Shown here: positions 45,076 through 57,359 of the stretch, piece after piece
Layout of the letters: the number at the start of each line of letters is the position of its first letter
How positions within the stretch are numbered: the stretch's first letter is position 1
Assembly (NCBI GenBank): GCA_028753945.1
Contig: JAPNXP010000003.1
Span: 4,030,001 to 4,094,000 of the forward strand
Length of the DNA: 64,000 nucleotides
Source of the DNA: Hexactinellida sp. DTS-2022
Taxonomy: Eukaryota; Porifera; Hexactinellida
Direction: 5' to 3'
The notes under the pieces: generated by a model
Databases searched by the model: none
What the model was told of the DNA's origin: nothing
The model's input: only the letters and a program-made list of their open reading frames with translations
Made by a program: the position numbers and the translations under genes

Positions 45076-46029
45076 CTAGGTTTTGGTACATCTATTGCAC
45101 TTCCATCTGAAGCACTTGTCATCCATTTGTCCTTTCGTTACTGCCACACAAGGCCCTAAATGAAACCATTCTTGGCAAGAGTAACATTCAATCATCGGAT
45201 TCTTAGCTGGAATTCGGCAGTTGCAGTAGACGTTTATCTTAATTTGAGAATTGACCTTGTTCTCCATATGTCTCCTATCCTTCGAGATAGGAAACATTAA
45301 GAGTTTTCCCTCTTCTAGGCATTTATGCATATGTTCTCGCATTGATATTTGCTGGAATAAATTGTTTACTCGGGCTAACTCCAAAGCACATAGATGTGGC
45401 GTAAGCAATCGCAAACACCCACAGTCATTTGTCCCAGATTGTTTCACAACATCGACGAAATTGAGTGTAATTGACCTGTTTTGTGTGCAAATTAAACTGG
45501 AAATTTGTGTTCTAATACTTTCATTAACAGTTGTAGGTAGGCTGTCATAAACGAACACTTCTGGATGTTTGGCTTTGATAGTTGATATTGTTAGCCAGTG
45601 GTTTGAGCCATTGTGGAGAATTTGTATGAACTCTCCTGCTTGAACATTGAAGTTCCCACATAATCCCTTTGCAACTGATTGGAACCCAGCTTCACCAAAT
45701 TTATGTTTTAATTGTTGGAAAAGGACATTCTGACAAGCATCAATCAAATCGCTATTCAACCAGCTAGTACTTCTTAATATTTGTTTGTGTTTTTGTGTAT
45801 GCTCCAAACTTTTAATCCAATAATCTTTCTTTAAATCTTGCGCTTGCTGCTGCACTGTAGGGTATTCTTCCAGATTAATTGCATCAGACATTGTATTTTT
45901 AATTGAATTATTCGCTTTTTTCACCTTATGATAAAACAGGAGCTTCCTCGCAGCTTCATTTGGATGACTTGAATGAGGCTTTTTAGCTGAAACAATACAG
46001 CTGTTAGAAGTTATGGTTTGATCAGTCAT
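45076..46029 (-). CDS. Ulp1-like (C48) cysteine protease with C-terminal PHD finger
   Basis: ATG at 46029; the frame is also open upstream to 46065 without an ATG. A coiled, charged N-terminal part is followed by the protease: H in NGSNHWLTIS, D in VFVYDSLP, C in QSGTNDCGC, the H-D-C order of Ulp1/SENP enzymes. The C-terminal ~50 residues are a PHD finger (CNCRIPAKNPMIECYSCQEW, FHLG, C..C). Ulp1 enzymes remove SUMO-like modifiers; PHD fingers read histone tails. No frameshift is seen, so it may be intact. It is head to head with RecQ-like remnants starting at about 46080, which suggests one transposon or a fixed gene pair. Confidence 0.8.
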   Translation of the reverse strand: MTDQTITSNSCIVSAKKPHSSHPNEAARKLLFYHKVKKANNSIKNTMSDAINLEEYPTVQQQAQDLKKDYWIKSLEHTQKHKQILRSTSWLNSDLIDACQNVLFQQLKHKFGEAGFQSVAKGLCGNFNVQAGEFIQILHNGSNHWLTISTIKAKHPEVFVYDSLPTTVNESIRTQISSLICTQNRSITLNFVDVVKQSGTNDCGCLRLLTPHLCALELARVNNLFQQISMREHMHKCLEEGKLLMFPISKDRRHMENKVNSQIKINVYCNCRIPAKNPMIECYSCQEWFHLGPCVAVTKGQMDDKCFRWKCNRCTKT

Positions 46030-46079
46030 CCATATATCCGGTGACACTGTTGTGACTAGATCCAAATGACTTGATTATC

Positions 46080-46928
46080 AACAAAGCATCCATGATCCAT
46101 CAACCGTCCCAACATTACACTTATTGTGGAAGAGCTGCAACATGATAAGAATATTGGGCATGCCATGCAGTTTGCAAAGAGAGCGGCCCAAATAGCTGAT
46201 AAATCTTCCGTTATCATATACACAGATTTCATCGCTGATATTGGGCCAATCGTATGTAATCTTCATGATATTGGAATTGAAGCTGTGGGTTATCATGGAG
46301 AGATGGATACGACCTCGAGATGTGAATCGTATCGAAAATGGAATTCAGGGGAAATTCCGATGATTTGTGGCTACAAAAGCCCTTGGAATGGGAATAAACA
46401 AACCAGACATTCCGAATGTTATTCGAAATGGCGTTCCTGAAAATATGTTAGCATGGGTACAAGAGTTAGGTAGAGCAGGTAGAGATGAGAAACAAGCGTA
46501 TGCCACTTTTTGTAAAGAAGAACAGATATTTCTCATACAAATGCTTGGATTCTCAATAACCTACATAACAAGGAACGTTGTAACTACATTATTATGGGAT
46601 ATTCCGACTCTTGGAGATATGTACAGGCACAACTTGCTGGTGTATGCCGAAGACGATTATTACTCGACCTATTTGATGAGAAAGATACTCAAACTTACTC
46701 ATGTGGGACCTGTTGTGATGTATGTAGTTTACAACAGAGTGCAAATATTCCATTTGAAGATATGCGCCGAGAGTTGGCAGTATTAATCGATACATTAAAT
46801 CAAGTAGGATGTAAAGGAGAAGTCAAAGTTGAGGAGTGGATAAGAGGTTCCAAAATTTCATGGACGGATGAACATAATAAGAAAGTTATGTCTTCTGGAA
46901 TCATTGTGGGAGAGATATGCATTTTTTG
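46080..46928 (+). pseudogene. RecQ-like helicase, C-terminal half
   Basis: Starts abruptly next to the Ulp1 gene at the position of RecQ's second RecA domain (VIIYTDFIADIGPIVCNL, VGYHGEMD). After a one-base shift at about 46368 come ATKALGMGINKPDI and WVQELGRAGRDE, the helicase motifs V and VI. A further shift leads to the RecQ zinc region (CRRRLLLDLFDE, then CGTCCDVC) and a winged-helix-like part (KGEVKVEEWIRGSKISW). Helicase motifs I-III are absent, so it is truncated and frameshifted. RecQ unwinds DNA 3' to 5'. Confidence 0.8.
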
Positions 46929-47101
46929 AGATTATTCATAAGGCAGTGCAGTGTGAAGCAGCTAGTGAGAATTCACCTTCGATCACTGATCAATGCCAAG
47001 AATGGTCTCCTTCTGGCTTTGAAAGCACTGCAGATTAACTGGACAAACAAGATGAAAAACTCAGAGGGGATTTAGGAACAATTTCAAACATTTATAATCG
47101 C

Positions 47102-47692
47102 TATGGTAGACTATATTTGATGGCTGCTGGAGTTGAAGATGGTATAAAGTTTACATTTACAATGTCTCCATTGATATCAAGGGTTGCAGCAGGAGCTGAA
47201 TTTATGCAATGTGACATTACTTATGATGAGTTTAGGGAATACTCCTATATTTTCAATGCGGTTGTATTCAATGATGTCATCATGGAGTGGATGGTGATAG
47301 GGCGTGTAAAATTGGACAAGCAAGATAAAAATGCATAATATTGCATATAGCTTGGCTTTCAGGAAAATATTTCAAAAGTGCCAAGAAATTAATCCTAAAT
47401 ACTTAGAATTTCTACTTGGTTTGGTTGTAGACTGTGATGCACAAATCAAGGGACTCCAACAGGTTGTATGCCCATATTTTCTCAACGTCTTGTGGATTGC
47501 ATGGTAACATACAACTATAACTTAAAGTGGGATAAAGCAATTAGATCTGTAGGAAATCCGGATGAAGATCAAAACTCAATCGAAGAATTCAATAGTGAAG
47601 GGGATTCAAACGAGCATGATGAAGAAAGAATAGAACTACATAATTGGTTAACTGATTCTGAATACTCGGATGAAAGTGATACTGATTGATTA
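47102..47692 (+). pseudogene. Possible DDE (MULE-like) transposase fragment after RecQ
   Basis: Frame pieces 47117-47338 (QCDITYDEFREYSYIFNAVV, then MEWMVIGRVKLDKQD) and, after a shift, 47339-47460 (YSLAFRKIFQKC, GLVVDCDAQIKGLQQVV) give two well-placed aspartates in a MULE-like pattern. 47468-47689 adds an acidic tail (EEFNSEGDSNEHDEER). Same strand as the RecQ piece and continuing from it, so one long protein is possible. The DDE call is inference. Confidence 0.45.
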
Positions 47693-48255
47693 AGAAATCA
47701 ATAACATGCTAATTACTCAATTATTATAACTGTCTCATACTATTTATACAATGAATGCAGAGTAATAAATAATGGATATTGAAATTACAGAATATTTTTC
47801 GCACGAAATCTAAGATTATCACATTTGATTCCTATCTAAACTTATTTAAGAATAACTATTATTGTACTAATTATGTGTTTCTATTAAAATATTAAGTTTT
47901 AAATAAGTAGAGTTTTAAATATAGTGTGATAATAGCCCAGATAATTAGCTAATAAAGATACTTTTGTGTCTCAGAGAAATAGAGGTTAATAGTTGACAAA
48001 TCCTAAACTTGGCAAGGGAATTTAGAAAATACATAAATATATACCATATATGATAGTTATTAATAATTCTTGAAGAAATATGTAGATATAATATATATTT
48101 AATGAAAAATAAATAAAAATATTTTCCCCCAAAAAAATAATGACGTCACATAATAAAATCAAAATATATAAAAAAATTGACGTCACCAGAGTGAGATAAA
48201 CTTGGATTCCTATTCTATGGACATCAAGGAACGTGGTTTATAAGGTGGTTTGCGT
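47693..48255. other. AT-rich non-coding spacer
   Basis: No gene or repeat recognised. Confidence 0.35.
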
Positions 48256-49249
48256 TGGTAATTTTTCTTAATATTTCGTAAATATATTACACCCGTGAAA
48301 TTGTACTTGTTGCTGTAGATGCATTTCATCAAGAAGAATTACGACATCATTTCCAAAAAAACCATCTTCACGAAATTTAGATAAAGCGTTTATACTATCA
48401 ATGGAGTCGGATTTTAAACAACGTAATAATCTCTGGCTAGGTAGCGGCATGTATTGACGTAATAGATTATAAGCTGCATTTGAAGTATAGCGCAATTGAA
48501 GGGCAAATCGAAGAGTACTGGTAGAGTATTTACACTTTCCTTTAGGGCAATAGTATACGAGTCGCAACAGATCTTTAAGAGGTTCAATATCATAATTGTG
48601 AGTGATGTTTCGACAATAGATGGGTAAATTTGTTAACATATCCAAGTTACGAATTTTAGAACCTTTAGAATTCGATATATAATCTGGAAGAGGAATAGGG
48701 AATCCTTCAAAACTAAGCTTCACATGTAAATCAGAACTGATATTTATACACTCCATAACTGTAGCTACACCTGATTGTATTTCAACCCGATAAATAGTAA
48801 GATCTGTTTCAGTAGAAGAATGAAAAAAGTCTCGATACTCGATCGCTGATTTTATGTGGCTTAATTAAGATATCTTGTAAACTTTCGCATTTTGATCGAG
48901 ATTGAAAAATGGGTAATTCATCTTTCTGAAAAATCCGTACAATAGTTTTTTTTCGAATAGGTGGAGAGATAATAGCCTGCTGGCTTTTAGGGATAGAAGA
49001 AGGGTATATTGTTGGGATAGGGTTGAGTTTCAAATTTAGCCTCGTCTTTAATGGATGGGGAATTATATATTTTTCTTCAAAATGTTGGATGCATATTCGT
49101 GAAGACTGAGTAATTGTGAAAGCTTCTCGATTCAAAAACTTCACCCATTTCTGTCGAAGCTCATCTTGCTTTGGAAAGGCAAACATAACTTTACTAGGTC
49201 CATTGGAATATCCCGAATGACAATGTACGACAGAGCATTTGAATGGCAT
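48256..49249 (-). pseudogene. THAP/P-element transposase remnant
   Basis: ATG at 49249 opens a THAP finger (MPFKCSVVHCHSGYSNG, KWVKFLNREAF, RICIQHFEEKYI), followed by a proline/basic linker. A one-base shift near 48836 moves to the transposase part: LRFALQLRYTSNAAYNLLRQ, LPSQRLLRCLKSD, FFGNDVVILLDEMHLQQQ with the first catalytic D, stopping soon after FHG. The catalytic and C-terminal parts beyond are missing. A different lineage from the 21.5-kb copy. Confidence 0.75.
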
Positions 49250-49347
49250 AAGATAATGAGATCTAAGGATTGATTTAGGAAAAGTTTTATACAGTAAGTC
49301 AGAAATACACATATTCCTATAGTACGGATATTATATACATGTATTTA

Positions 49348-49412
49348 AACCGTCGAAATTGAGATTTCTTATATTCGAAATCTCAACTTCGTGATCCTCA
49401 ATTTCGACGGTA
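49348..49412. repeat. Short inverted repeat (hairpin)
   Basis: ACCGTCGAAATTGAG and its complement enclose gaaatctcaac-type inverted words. Confidence 0.7.
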
Positions 49413-50099
49413 ACATATACGTATTAACAACCTATGGAAGATAAAGTAGTCGAGGTTTTGAACAAGGGGCGGAGTTTAATAAAATAAATGCACAATTAAA
49501 CTTAATATAAATGTTGACTAGTTTGTTCCTTGTATATTATATATTTTCTAAGCATATGGTCGTGTTAAAAATAATCTTATAGTTTTTCCGGTAGAAGCCA
49601 ATTTGCTATTTGAATATCTTATATTACTATATATATATTATATTGCATATTATTTGTTGAACATTCATAAGTGCAAAATAAATAAATAATACGATTGGTG
49701 TACAAGTACATTTTAATACATTTAGATACATACATGTCAATTTAATATAAAATTAGTTGTCGCTGACGTCATCATTAAATGGCGCCTAAACCGCAGTTCT
49801 GAGAATCTTATAAATACTACTAATGGATTTACCATGCTCTATTACCCTAAATTAAGTCAAATTCACAAGTTCTATAAGCATAGATTGTATTAGAGTGAAA
49901 ATCATAAACTGGCCTCTCTTTTTTATTCGTTGGTCGGCTGCTTTCCCATCTGTATTATATAGTAGTCTATGATATACCTTATGATTGAAGATTTTCAGAT
50001 AAATCACGTCTAGAGGGTCGTTATGTGTATAATTATACAAGTGGAGTTGAATTCCAGCGTTGCTAAGGAAATTTTATCCAAATATGGTGATGTGATATA
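49413..50099. other. AT-rich non-coding region
   Basis: A short minus-strand frame (49852-50040) has no recognisable family. Otherwise nothing seen. Confidence 0.3.
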
Positions 50100-50310
50100 C
50101 AGTAGAGACTCCCAAAACGGACACTCCGAGAAGCGGACAACCCCTCTATAACGGACAACCCTCTTGGAACGGAATTAAATTACCATACATGTAATACTTA
50201 AGCAGTCCCCGAGAAGCGGACAACTCCGAATTCCGAACAACGGACAGGGAACTGGTCCCGAATGTGTGTCTTGATACAGAATTTATTCCAAACAACGGAC
50301 AATCAGAAAC
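50100..50310. mobile_element. Pogo/mariner-type MITE, one end preserved
   Basis: TA then CAGTAGAGACTCCC and gcggacaac words, as in the complete copy at 63694-63880. The right end has decayed. Confidence 0.55.
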
Positions 50311-50440
50311 TACACACAAAAGTTTACATGGATATCACTAATTTAACATGACAGGATGGCACCTATACAGTTCCAGTGCCTTTCTTAGTCTTTCAAGAAT
50401 TCTTTCATCTTGTCAATATAAACTTTAGGTCCATGTAGGC

Positions 50441-51034
50441 CAGTGTTTCTCAAAGTGGGCCGTAGAGCCCCCTGGGGGCGCTGAAAGGTTGTTGGGGGGC
50501 GGCCATGCAGCAAGGTGGCGCTGGGGGGTGCGCTAAGGGGTTTTAGAATGCGAAACAGAAATTTAACCTCATGTCAAAACAGCGATAACATATTCCTAAA
50601 TATTAATTAGCAATAAGTCTAACAAATACTTCAAGGATCAACTATTTACAGTGGCAATTACTATTGTATTGGTGATTATTAACAAAAGCCAGTCCTTTAA
50701 AAATGAATGATCAATACAATTTTTACCTTTTCACAGGCTTTCCTAATCAAATAAAGCAGAATCTTGTTCTTTCAAACAGTCATTAATTAACCTTATAACA
50801 GTCAGTGATCTCTTTAATTTAATTATAAAACGATTCTAAACCGAAAGAATTGATGAACTCGATCGAATAAATGAATAGTAAAAGTAAATGTAGACTGATA
50901 GTGCTGATTCATTAAATTAAATACGGATTTGTTAAACAATTAAAAATGTAATATTGAGATTTTGTGGAGGGGGGCGGTATCAATGGAAAATTGTTGACAA
51001 GGGGCGCTGTCCGAAAAAAGTTTGAGAAACACTG
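50441..51034. mobile_element. hAT-type MITE (594 bp)
   Basis: Ends CAGTGTTTCTCAAA and TTTGAGAAACACTG; flanks ATGTAGGC and ATGTATGC (7 of 8 match). Ends are G-rich, interior AT-rich. Confidence 0.85.
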
Positions 51035-51377
51035 ATGTATGCGGTACACACATGGGATTTCTAGTCCATAACCTGCTCCTCTATTTACTTTCTCTCCCGT
51101 AACCTCAGCAAATGCTTTGTTTACTTCTCTTCTCAAATATTGAGAAAACCGTGGTGCTAAATTATATGGTACGTGTCCAGAGACTGATTAACGGACCCTG
51201 GGGCCCCGGGCACTAAGTAAACTATGGGCCCTTTAACATACAATACTTTAAAATATCCACGAAAGTGCATATCCCAAGGTGAAAGTAAGTATTATGCGCC
51301 TAGGGCGGCCATTTTGAAATTCTTAGATTGCTTTAGCACCTCATTAGTTTAGACTTTGGAATCATCAAGTATGCTAG
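51035..51377. other. Unassigned spacer
   Basis: Contains a GC-rich palindromic word (ctggggccccggg) near 51200. No gene. Confidence 0.3.
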
Positions 51378-51745
51378 TTATTACTGTGCCGACTATACTA
51401 TAGTATAGTGGCCCAGTATTGGTCTTAGTGCTTTGGTATATTATTACTGTGCCGACTATACTATAGTATAGTGGCCCAGTATTGGTCTTAGTGCTTTGGT
51501 ATATTATTATTACTGTGCCGACTATACTATAGTATAGTGGCCCAGTATTGGTCTTAGTGCCTTGGTTATTATTATTACTGTGCCGACTATACTATAGTAT
51601 AGTGGCCCAGTATTGGTCTTAGTGCCTTGGTTATTACTGTGCCGACTATACTATAGTATAGTGGCCCAGTTCTAATCTTAGTGCTTTGGTTAGTTATTAC
51701 TGTGCCGACTATACTATAGTATAGTGGCCCAGTATTGGAATCACT
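51378..51745. repeat. Minisatellite of six family C units (60-66 bp)
   Basis: Six direct copies of tactgtgccgactatactat.. containing ACTATACTATAGTATAGT, then ggtcttagtgctttggt. The last two are more diverged. The unit matches the solitary C copies at 2.2, 15.2, 32.3 and 33.8 kb. Confidence 0.9.
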
Positions 51746-52835
51746 GCCTTGGTATATTTTTTATCCGTATCCTCTCCACAGAACAGAGTTTTATTTACTA
51801 AGAGGCCAAATTTTCAGGATATGTGTCTCATGGGTTACAGATGTGCACCTGGGGTCACGATTTTTTATTACATATTTTTGGACACATTTTTACACCTGTT
51901 TAATGTTGGGAAAATAACAATAAATGGTGCCCCAATATTCTATTTATATGCATTCGATAGAGAACTAAATTCTACACATTTTCACAGTGCACGAATTTTA
52001 AAATTGTACTTAGTTTGTGCCACAATTGAGTTGCAAGTTTCCTTTGTTTACTAACACTTCAGTTCAATTGAAAGTGTTAAATCTAATTCTATTGTTTCAA
52101 CTCGTATTATAATATTGATTCAACTTGTGAGATCGAGTAGGCTTCTATTTTCCAATTGAAAAAAAAGATTATATATTTCACAACAACGACAGATTATGTG
52201 ATTATATTTACTTCTGCGAGAATATTATTGGACTGTTAATATACTGACGTAATTAATAATAATTAATTAAGTCAGTATATGACTTATATAGATGCTCCCA
52301 ATTTGTTTATTAGGGGTTATCGAGTATGCTGAATTGAAATTTGATAGCCAAATTAATTAATTAATTATTTATGACAAAATAATTAAACTTAATAAATATA
52401 AGTTGACATTGAAATTTGTGTTAAATAATAAATATTATTAATAATTATTTATACTAATTAATTAAATATCATAAATCTCAGAGATCATAGAAGATAGAAA
52501 CAAACTTTCAATTTATCAATTGGTCCTTATGGCACGTGCCACCTATACAAGTGGGTCTTGACACCTTGAGGTGATGATGACATCGTTAAAAAAATGTGTT
52601 TTTACAATTTTGCTAATTCGATATTTAAAATAGGTTAGTTGATGTTGGGTGATGACCCAACACTCACATAAAATATGCTGAGTCATTAGCTATTATATTC
52701 TACTCAAACTTGAATATCTCTAAAATGAAGTGAACTAAATGGAAAATTCCACCACTCTAAGGGTCGTAGGATTCTGAAACACCTTTCTGAAATAATTTAA
52801 CACCTTTATAGTGATGATGAATTGGCGCAAAAAAA
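51746..52835 (-). repeat. Composite repeat, inverted copy (E/B modules)
   Basis: Complement of 1250-2175 and of 33020-33780, including the ggttacagatgtgcacc block and tgttgggtgatgacccaaca. Confidence 0.65.
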
Positions 52836-52839
52836 AAAA

Positions 52840-52955
52840 TCCAAAATTGCAGCCTGTGCCGACAGCATGTTCCATAGGAGGCACTATCAATAAACCACAC
52901 CAAAATATAGTTCCACCAAAGGAACATGCGTCGGCACAGGCTGCAATTTTGGATT
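52840..52955. repeat. Family A palindrome, copy
   Basis: CTGTGCCGACAGCATGTTCC with its complement ending gtcggcacaggctg. Confidence 0.8.
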
Positions 52956-53998
52956 TTTATTATTATCCTTCCGTATCCTCTCCACAGAACAGAGTTTTAT
53001 TAACTAAGAACTGAAAATTTCAGGATAGGTGTCTCATGGGGTTACAGATGTGCACCTGGGGTCACGATTTATTAATTTCGACTTGGGGAAAATTTTTAAC
53101 GGGACTTTTAGCTTTTTTTGTCCCACAAGAAAATAAATGCAATAACAAGAATACTTTTAGAATCATTAGTATCAGAAAAGAATTTTGAAACTGATAGCTC
53201 TTCACGATTTTATTAATCCGTCCTCATTTTCCTGATAATTAGGCTCAAAGTTGCCACAATTCACCCTTAACTTTCTAAAATCGTAAATTCATTAATATTC
53301 AGTTATGCATTATTTCGTGGATTCGATGAAGATCTACTATTTATGAATAATTCAATTAGATTCAGTGTTATTTCGATTCAAGTTATTGTTGATATTATAA
53401 TCACAATAAAGAATTCTAGTATATATGAATAATTAATTTACATTCAATAGCTATTACTATACAAATCGATTTCTGATATCATAGTTACAATAAAGTAGTA
53501 TTCTATTTATATGAATAATTCAATTTGATTCAATAGCTGCTACTATATAAATCGATTTCTAATACATAGTAGTATTAAAGTTTTCTCGTATATGAAAATT
53601 CAATTTCACTCAACAGTTATTCAATTTCAGAACTATTTCTGATATTTAAACAATGGATTAATTAATGAGATGGAATATCTATTTGTAGAAATATTTGTCT
53701 ATGTGTGTGCTTGGTGCCTGAAATGTATTAGAGTGTAAGGGGGGTTTATAACGCATTATGATGGAAATTTAAACTTAATCCCATATGTCATTCTAAGGTA
53801 ACAATTATGCTGATTTCAATTTCAAAACGATAACTGATATATAAACAATGGATTATTGAGATGGAATTTCTAGTTTATGACTATTCGTTTGAGTGCTTAT
53901 TTGGTCTCCGAATTGTATTAGAGTGATAGGGTGGGGTCTAAAACGCATTTATAATGGAAATATAAACTTAATCCCTTTTGTCATTCTAAGTAAACAAG
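52956..53998 (-). repeat. Composite repeat; empty site for the GAGAC element
   Basis: Inverted copy of the sequence flanking 7405-14005. A single AGATCT at 53330-53335 marks the unoccupied insertion point. Confidence 0.7.
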
Positions 53999-54000
53999 TA

Positions 54001-54167
54001 CAGTAGAACCTCGTTAATATGAACACCAACAGAAGTTAGAAATGTGTTCGCTTTATCCGGAGTTCGTATTAACCGGAGTAATGCTAATTGAATAGCCATT
54101 GTAGGGACCAGATTTTGTGGAACAGTTTATTCGCATTAACCGTGTTCGTACTAACGAGGTTCTACTG
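54001..54167. mobile_element. Pogo/mariner-type MITE (167 bp)
   Basis: TA on both sides; ends CAGTAGAACCTCGTTA and TAACGAGGTTCTACTG. Confidence 0.9.
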
Positions 54168-55412
54168 TATGCTGATTTCCATTTTTTAACAGTATATTAA
54201 AATTCATTGGATTAAAGCAAATTAAATTAAATTGGGAATTTGTTTACTTAATTAACTCAACTCACAGTGGATATAAACATTGCTAAAATAATAAACTATT
54301 TATATCATTTATTATATATACATAATGAATGAATGGCATTAAACTCAAGATGGTTCAAGATAGAAATAATTTAAAATGAACAATCGTTCCTTTGTCGCAT
54401 ACAACTTGTTAAATGAGTCTAAACACTATGAGCGTTCATGACATGGCGAAAAAAATCCAAAATTGCAGCTTGTCCGACAGCATGTTCCTTTGGAGGCTAT
54501 GTGTCTCATGGGTTACAGATGTGCACCTGGGGTCACGATTTTTGATTAAATTTTTTTGGACACATCTTTAACACCTTTCAAAATTTGTCTGGTCCATAAC
54601 TCAAAATATGTTTTACTAAACCCCCAAATTTTATTTCATATTTGGATTCATCTTAAAATTCTGCGTCTGATGGGAGAAGAAATTTAAATGTTTTTGATTT
54701 CTGCCATAAATGGGGGTTGAAATTTCTTTGTTTACTCACACTTCAATTTCAATAAAACTGTTAAATCTAATTCTATTGTTTCAACTTGTAATAATTATAT
54801 TGATTTAACTTCTTAAATCTTACTCTATTGATTCAACTTGCGATAATTAAATTGATTCAACTTATAAATTCCAGCTGGCTTCTATTTAATTGTAGCATTA
54901 CTATACAATGGATTAAATTAAATTAATTTATATAAGGAATTTGTTGACTTTACTCAACCACCGTGGATAACATTGCTGAAATATTTAACTAATAATAAAA
55001 TTTATTATCAATACATAATGAATGAATGGCTATTACTATATAAATCAATTTCTGATATTATAGTTACAATAAAGTATTCTATTTATATGAATAATTCAAT
55101 TTGATTCAATAGCTGCTACTATATAAATCGATTTCTAATACAATAATTCTATTAAAGTTTTCTCCTATATGAAAATTCAATTTCACTCAACAGTTATTCA
55201 ATTTCAGAACGATTTCTGATATTCAAACTATGGATTACAGAGATGGAATATCTATTTGTATAAATATTTGTCTTGTGTGTGCTTGGTGCCCGAAATGGCA
55301 CCAAGCACACACAAGGCATGTTCCATTGGAGGCACTATCAATAGACCACCACCAAAAATAGTGCCACCAAAGGAACATGCGTCGGCACAGCTGCAATTTT
55401 GGATTTTTTTTT
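54168..55412. repeat. Mixed dispersed repeats, partial A palindromes
   Basis: Partial A at 54462-54500 and an A palindrome at 55310-55412, joined to B/E-type blocks. Non-coding. Confidence 0.55.
55272..55315. repeat. Perfect 19-bp-arm hairpin
   Basis: CTTGTGTGTGCTTGGTGCC, the loop cgaaat, then its exact complement. It lies at the junction with an A palindrome. Confidence 0.85.
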
Positions 55413-56199
55413 AGTGTGCTTCTTCTAGTAAAAAACTTTATAGTAGGGTCCTACTATAGTTTTATACTATAAGTGCACACTATTTAATTTACCTCTGTCG
55501 GACTTCCGGCCGGCCGGCCGTACGCGATGGCCTGACTAGACCATTGGGAATGGAGATTTCAAATTTTGATAGAAGATAGAGAATTTCCAGGAGATGTGCC
55601 CTCTATATACGAATACTTAATTTCGCTTTCGTTCGTCAGTTAAATCGAAATTTGTGTTCTGGTCCATTGACTCTTTAATAATTCGAATTATCAATTGAAA
55701 TTATAGAGGTTGTATTCTCCTAAGGATGTTCTTTCTATTTATCAATTAAAATGAATAGGTCGCTGACCAACTCTAGGTTTTATTAACGATTGTTTACATA
55801 AATCAGCCATCTTCTCCATATTGTAATTACAGTTCAAACCGGGTTTTTCTAACCATTTCTTTTCAGATAAAAATAGTAAGAAAAAACCGATAGTTAGAAA
55901 AAACCGATGAAAAATACAGTATAGTTGGAATTTCTTACAAAATATTGCATTACTAATAGTTAGAATAAACTGATAAGTTAGAATAACCCGAGTTAGAATA
56001 AACCGGTTTCGACTATATCTTGCTATGTTATTGTTTGGTTTGTAAGTGAATATGTGTTTCATACAAGTGCAATGAAAACATTTGGAAGTTGGAATATTTT
56101 ACAAGTTGATGATGATGTCAAATTCTATTATTCAAAATTAGTAACGTAAATACTAGCACGTATTCCTAATTTCTATTTGTAATAATTAATCTTTAATTA
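55413..56199. other. Non-coding region
   Basis: GC palindrome (ccggccggccgg) at about 55505-55520. Degenerate gttagaataaaccg repeats at 55880-56010. No gene. Confidence 0.35.
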
Positions 56200-57359
56200 G
56201 GCCACTGTTTGTTGGAAACTTGTTTCAGCTCCACCGCCCGCATCAGATTTCACTCCCGCACGAATATTGTCATTATTGTCATTATTTCCATTATTACACC
56301 TACATTTCAAGTAAGACACACTCTAAAATAGCCATAATTAGCTAGTAACAAAATCAGAACCTATAACAAGCATTACTACCAGGGTTGCCGTGGGAAGGAA
56401 ATTTTCATTCCCATTCCCATCCCATTCCAACAGGATTTCTGTGGGAATTCCCATAGGATTCCCACAGGATTTCCCATAGGATTCCCACAGGATTTCCCAC
56501 ATGTGGGATTTCTATAGGATTTCCCATAGGATTCCCATAGGATTTCCCACATGTGGGAATTCCCACAGGATTCCCACATGTGGGAAATCCCATAGCATTT
56601 ACAATTTTACACAGGATTCCTACGTATGGGAATTCGCCTATATAGTGTTCATGAATCATTATGGTTTGTCTACAACCATAATGACACTATGCTTTATTGG
56701 TAATATGATCTATATGAATGTGTGGAAATTCTATTGATAATCCTATGGGAATTCCCATAGGATTCCCACAGAATTCCCACATGTGGGAATTCCCATAGGC
56801 TAAAAAGATTTCCCATTCCTATCCCATATGGGAATTCTGTGGGAATTCCCACAGGATTCCCATACCCACGGCAACCCTGATTACTACCCAACGATTACAT
56901 ATTTTATCAATAACCACTCACAAATTAGAATATTGCTCAGATAATTGTTATGAGATGAGGCCACGGCTCAGTATGAAGACTAGCCGCTATCTCGGCCGAC
57001 CTCATCCCATAGGGAAGTTATGTGTGTGGTTTCGTCCCATTGCAGGGACTCATCAGGAGGGTATCCCTCGACCTACTTATTGCACCTAGCACCAGGTACC
57101 TTTACGCATACCAGTTACCAGTCCGTACTGCCGGCCTGTGAATACATCACTAACTCACACTGCGTGAGTCTGCCCGTACTGCCAACCTACCCAGGGCTCC
57201 TCAACCCCAAGTACTCCCGAGGACTCCAGGTAATGTCTAACAATAATTATTAACTATGTCGTCATCAAATAATGAGATAATGACAATGAGATGCCGCCCG
57301 CCCGCATCCTCTGATAGACTTCGTGTGGAGCTGAAACAATATTGTCATTAACAGTGGCC
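56200..57359. mobile_element. TIR element (1.16 kb) with GGCCACTGTT ends
   Basis: Left GGCCACTGTT and gtttcagctccac, right complement (gtggagctgaaac ... aacagtggcc). Includes a GC-rich block 56950-57230 and a nested hAT MITE. Flanks ttaatta/ttaattt suggest a TSD of uncertain length. Confidence 0.65.
56380..56879. mobile_element. hAT-type MITE of ttcccata/ggattcccac repeats (500 bp)
   Basis: Ends CAGGGTTGCCGTGGG and CCCACGGCAACCCTG; TSD ATTACTAC at 56372-56379 and 56880-56887. The interior is simple repetition of cccatagga/cccacagga and atgtggga. Confidence 0.9.

Noticed and set aside
49852-50040. 62-codon minus-strand frame as a gene
   Set aside because: Short, non-ATG context, no recognisable family, AT-rich surroundings.
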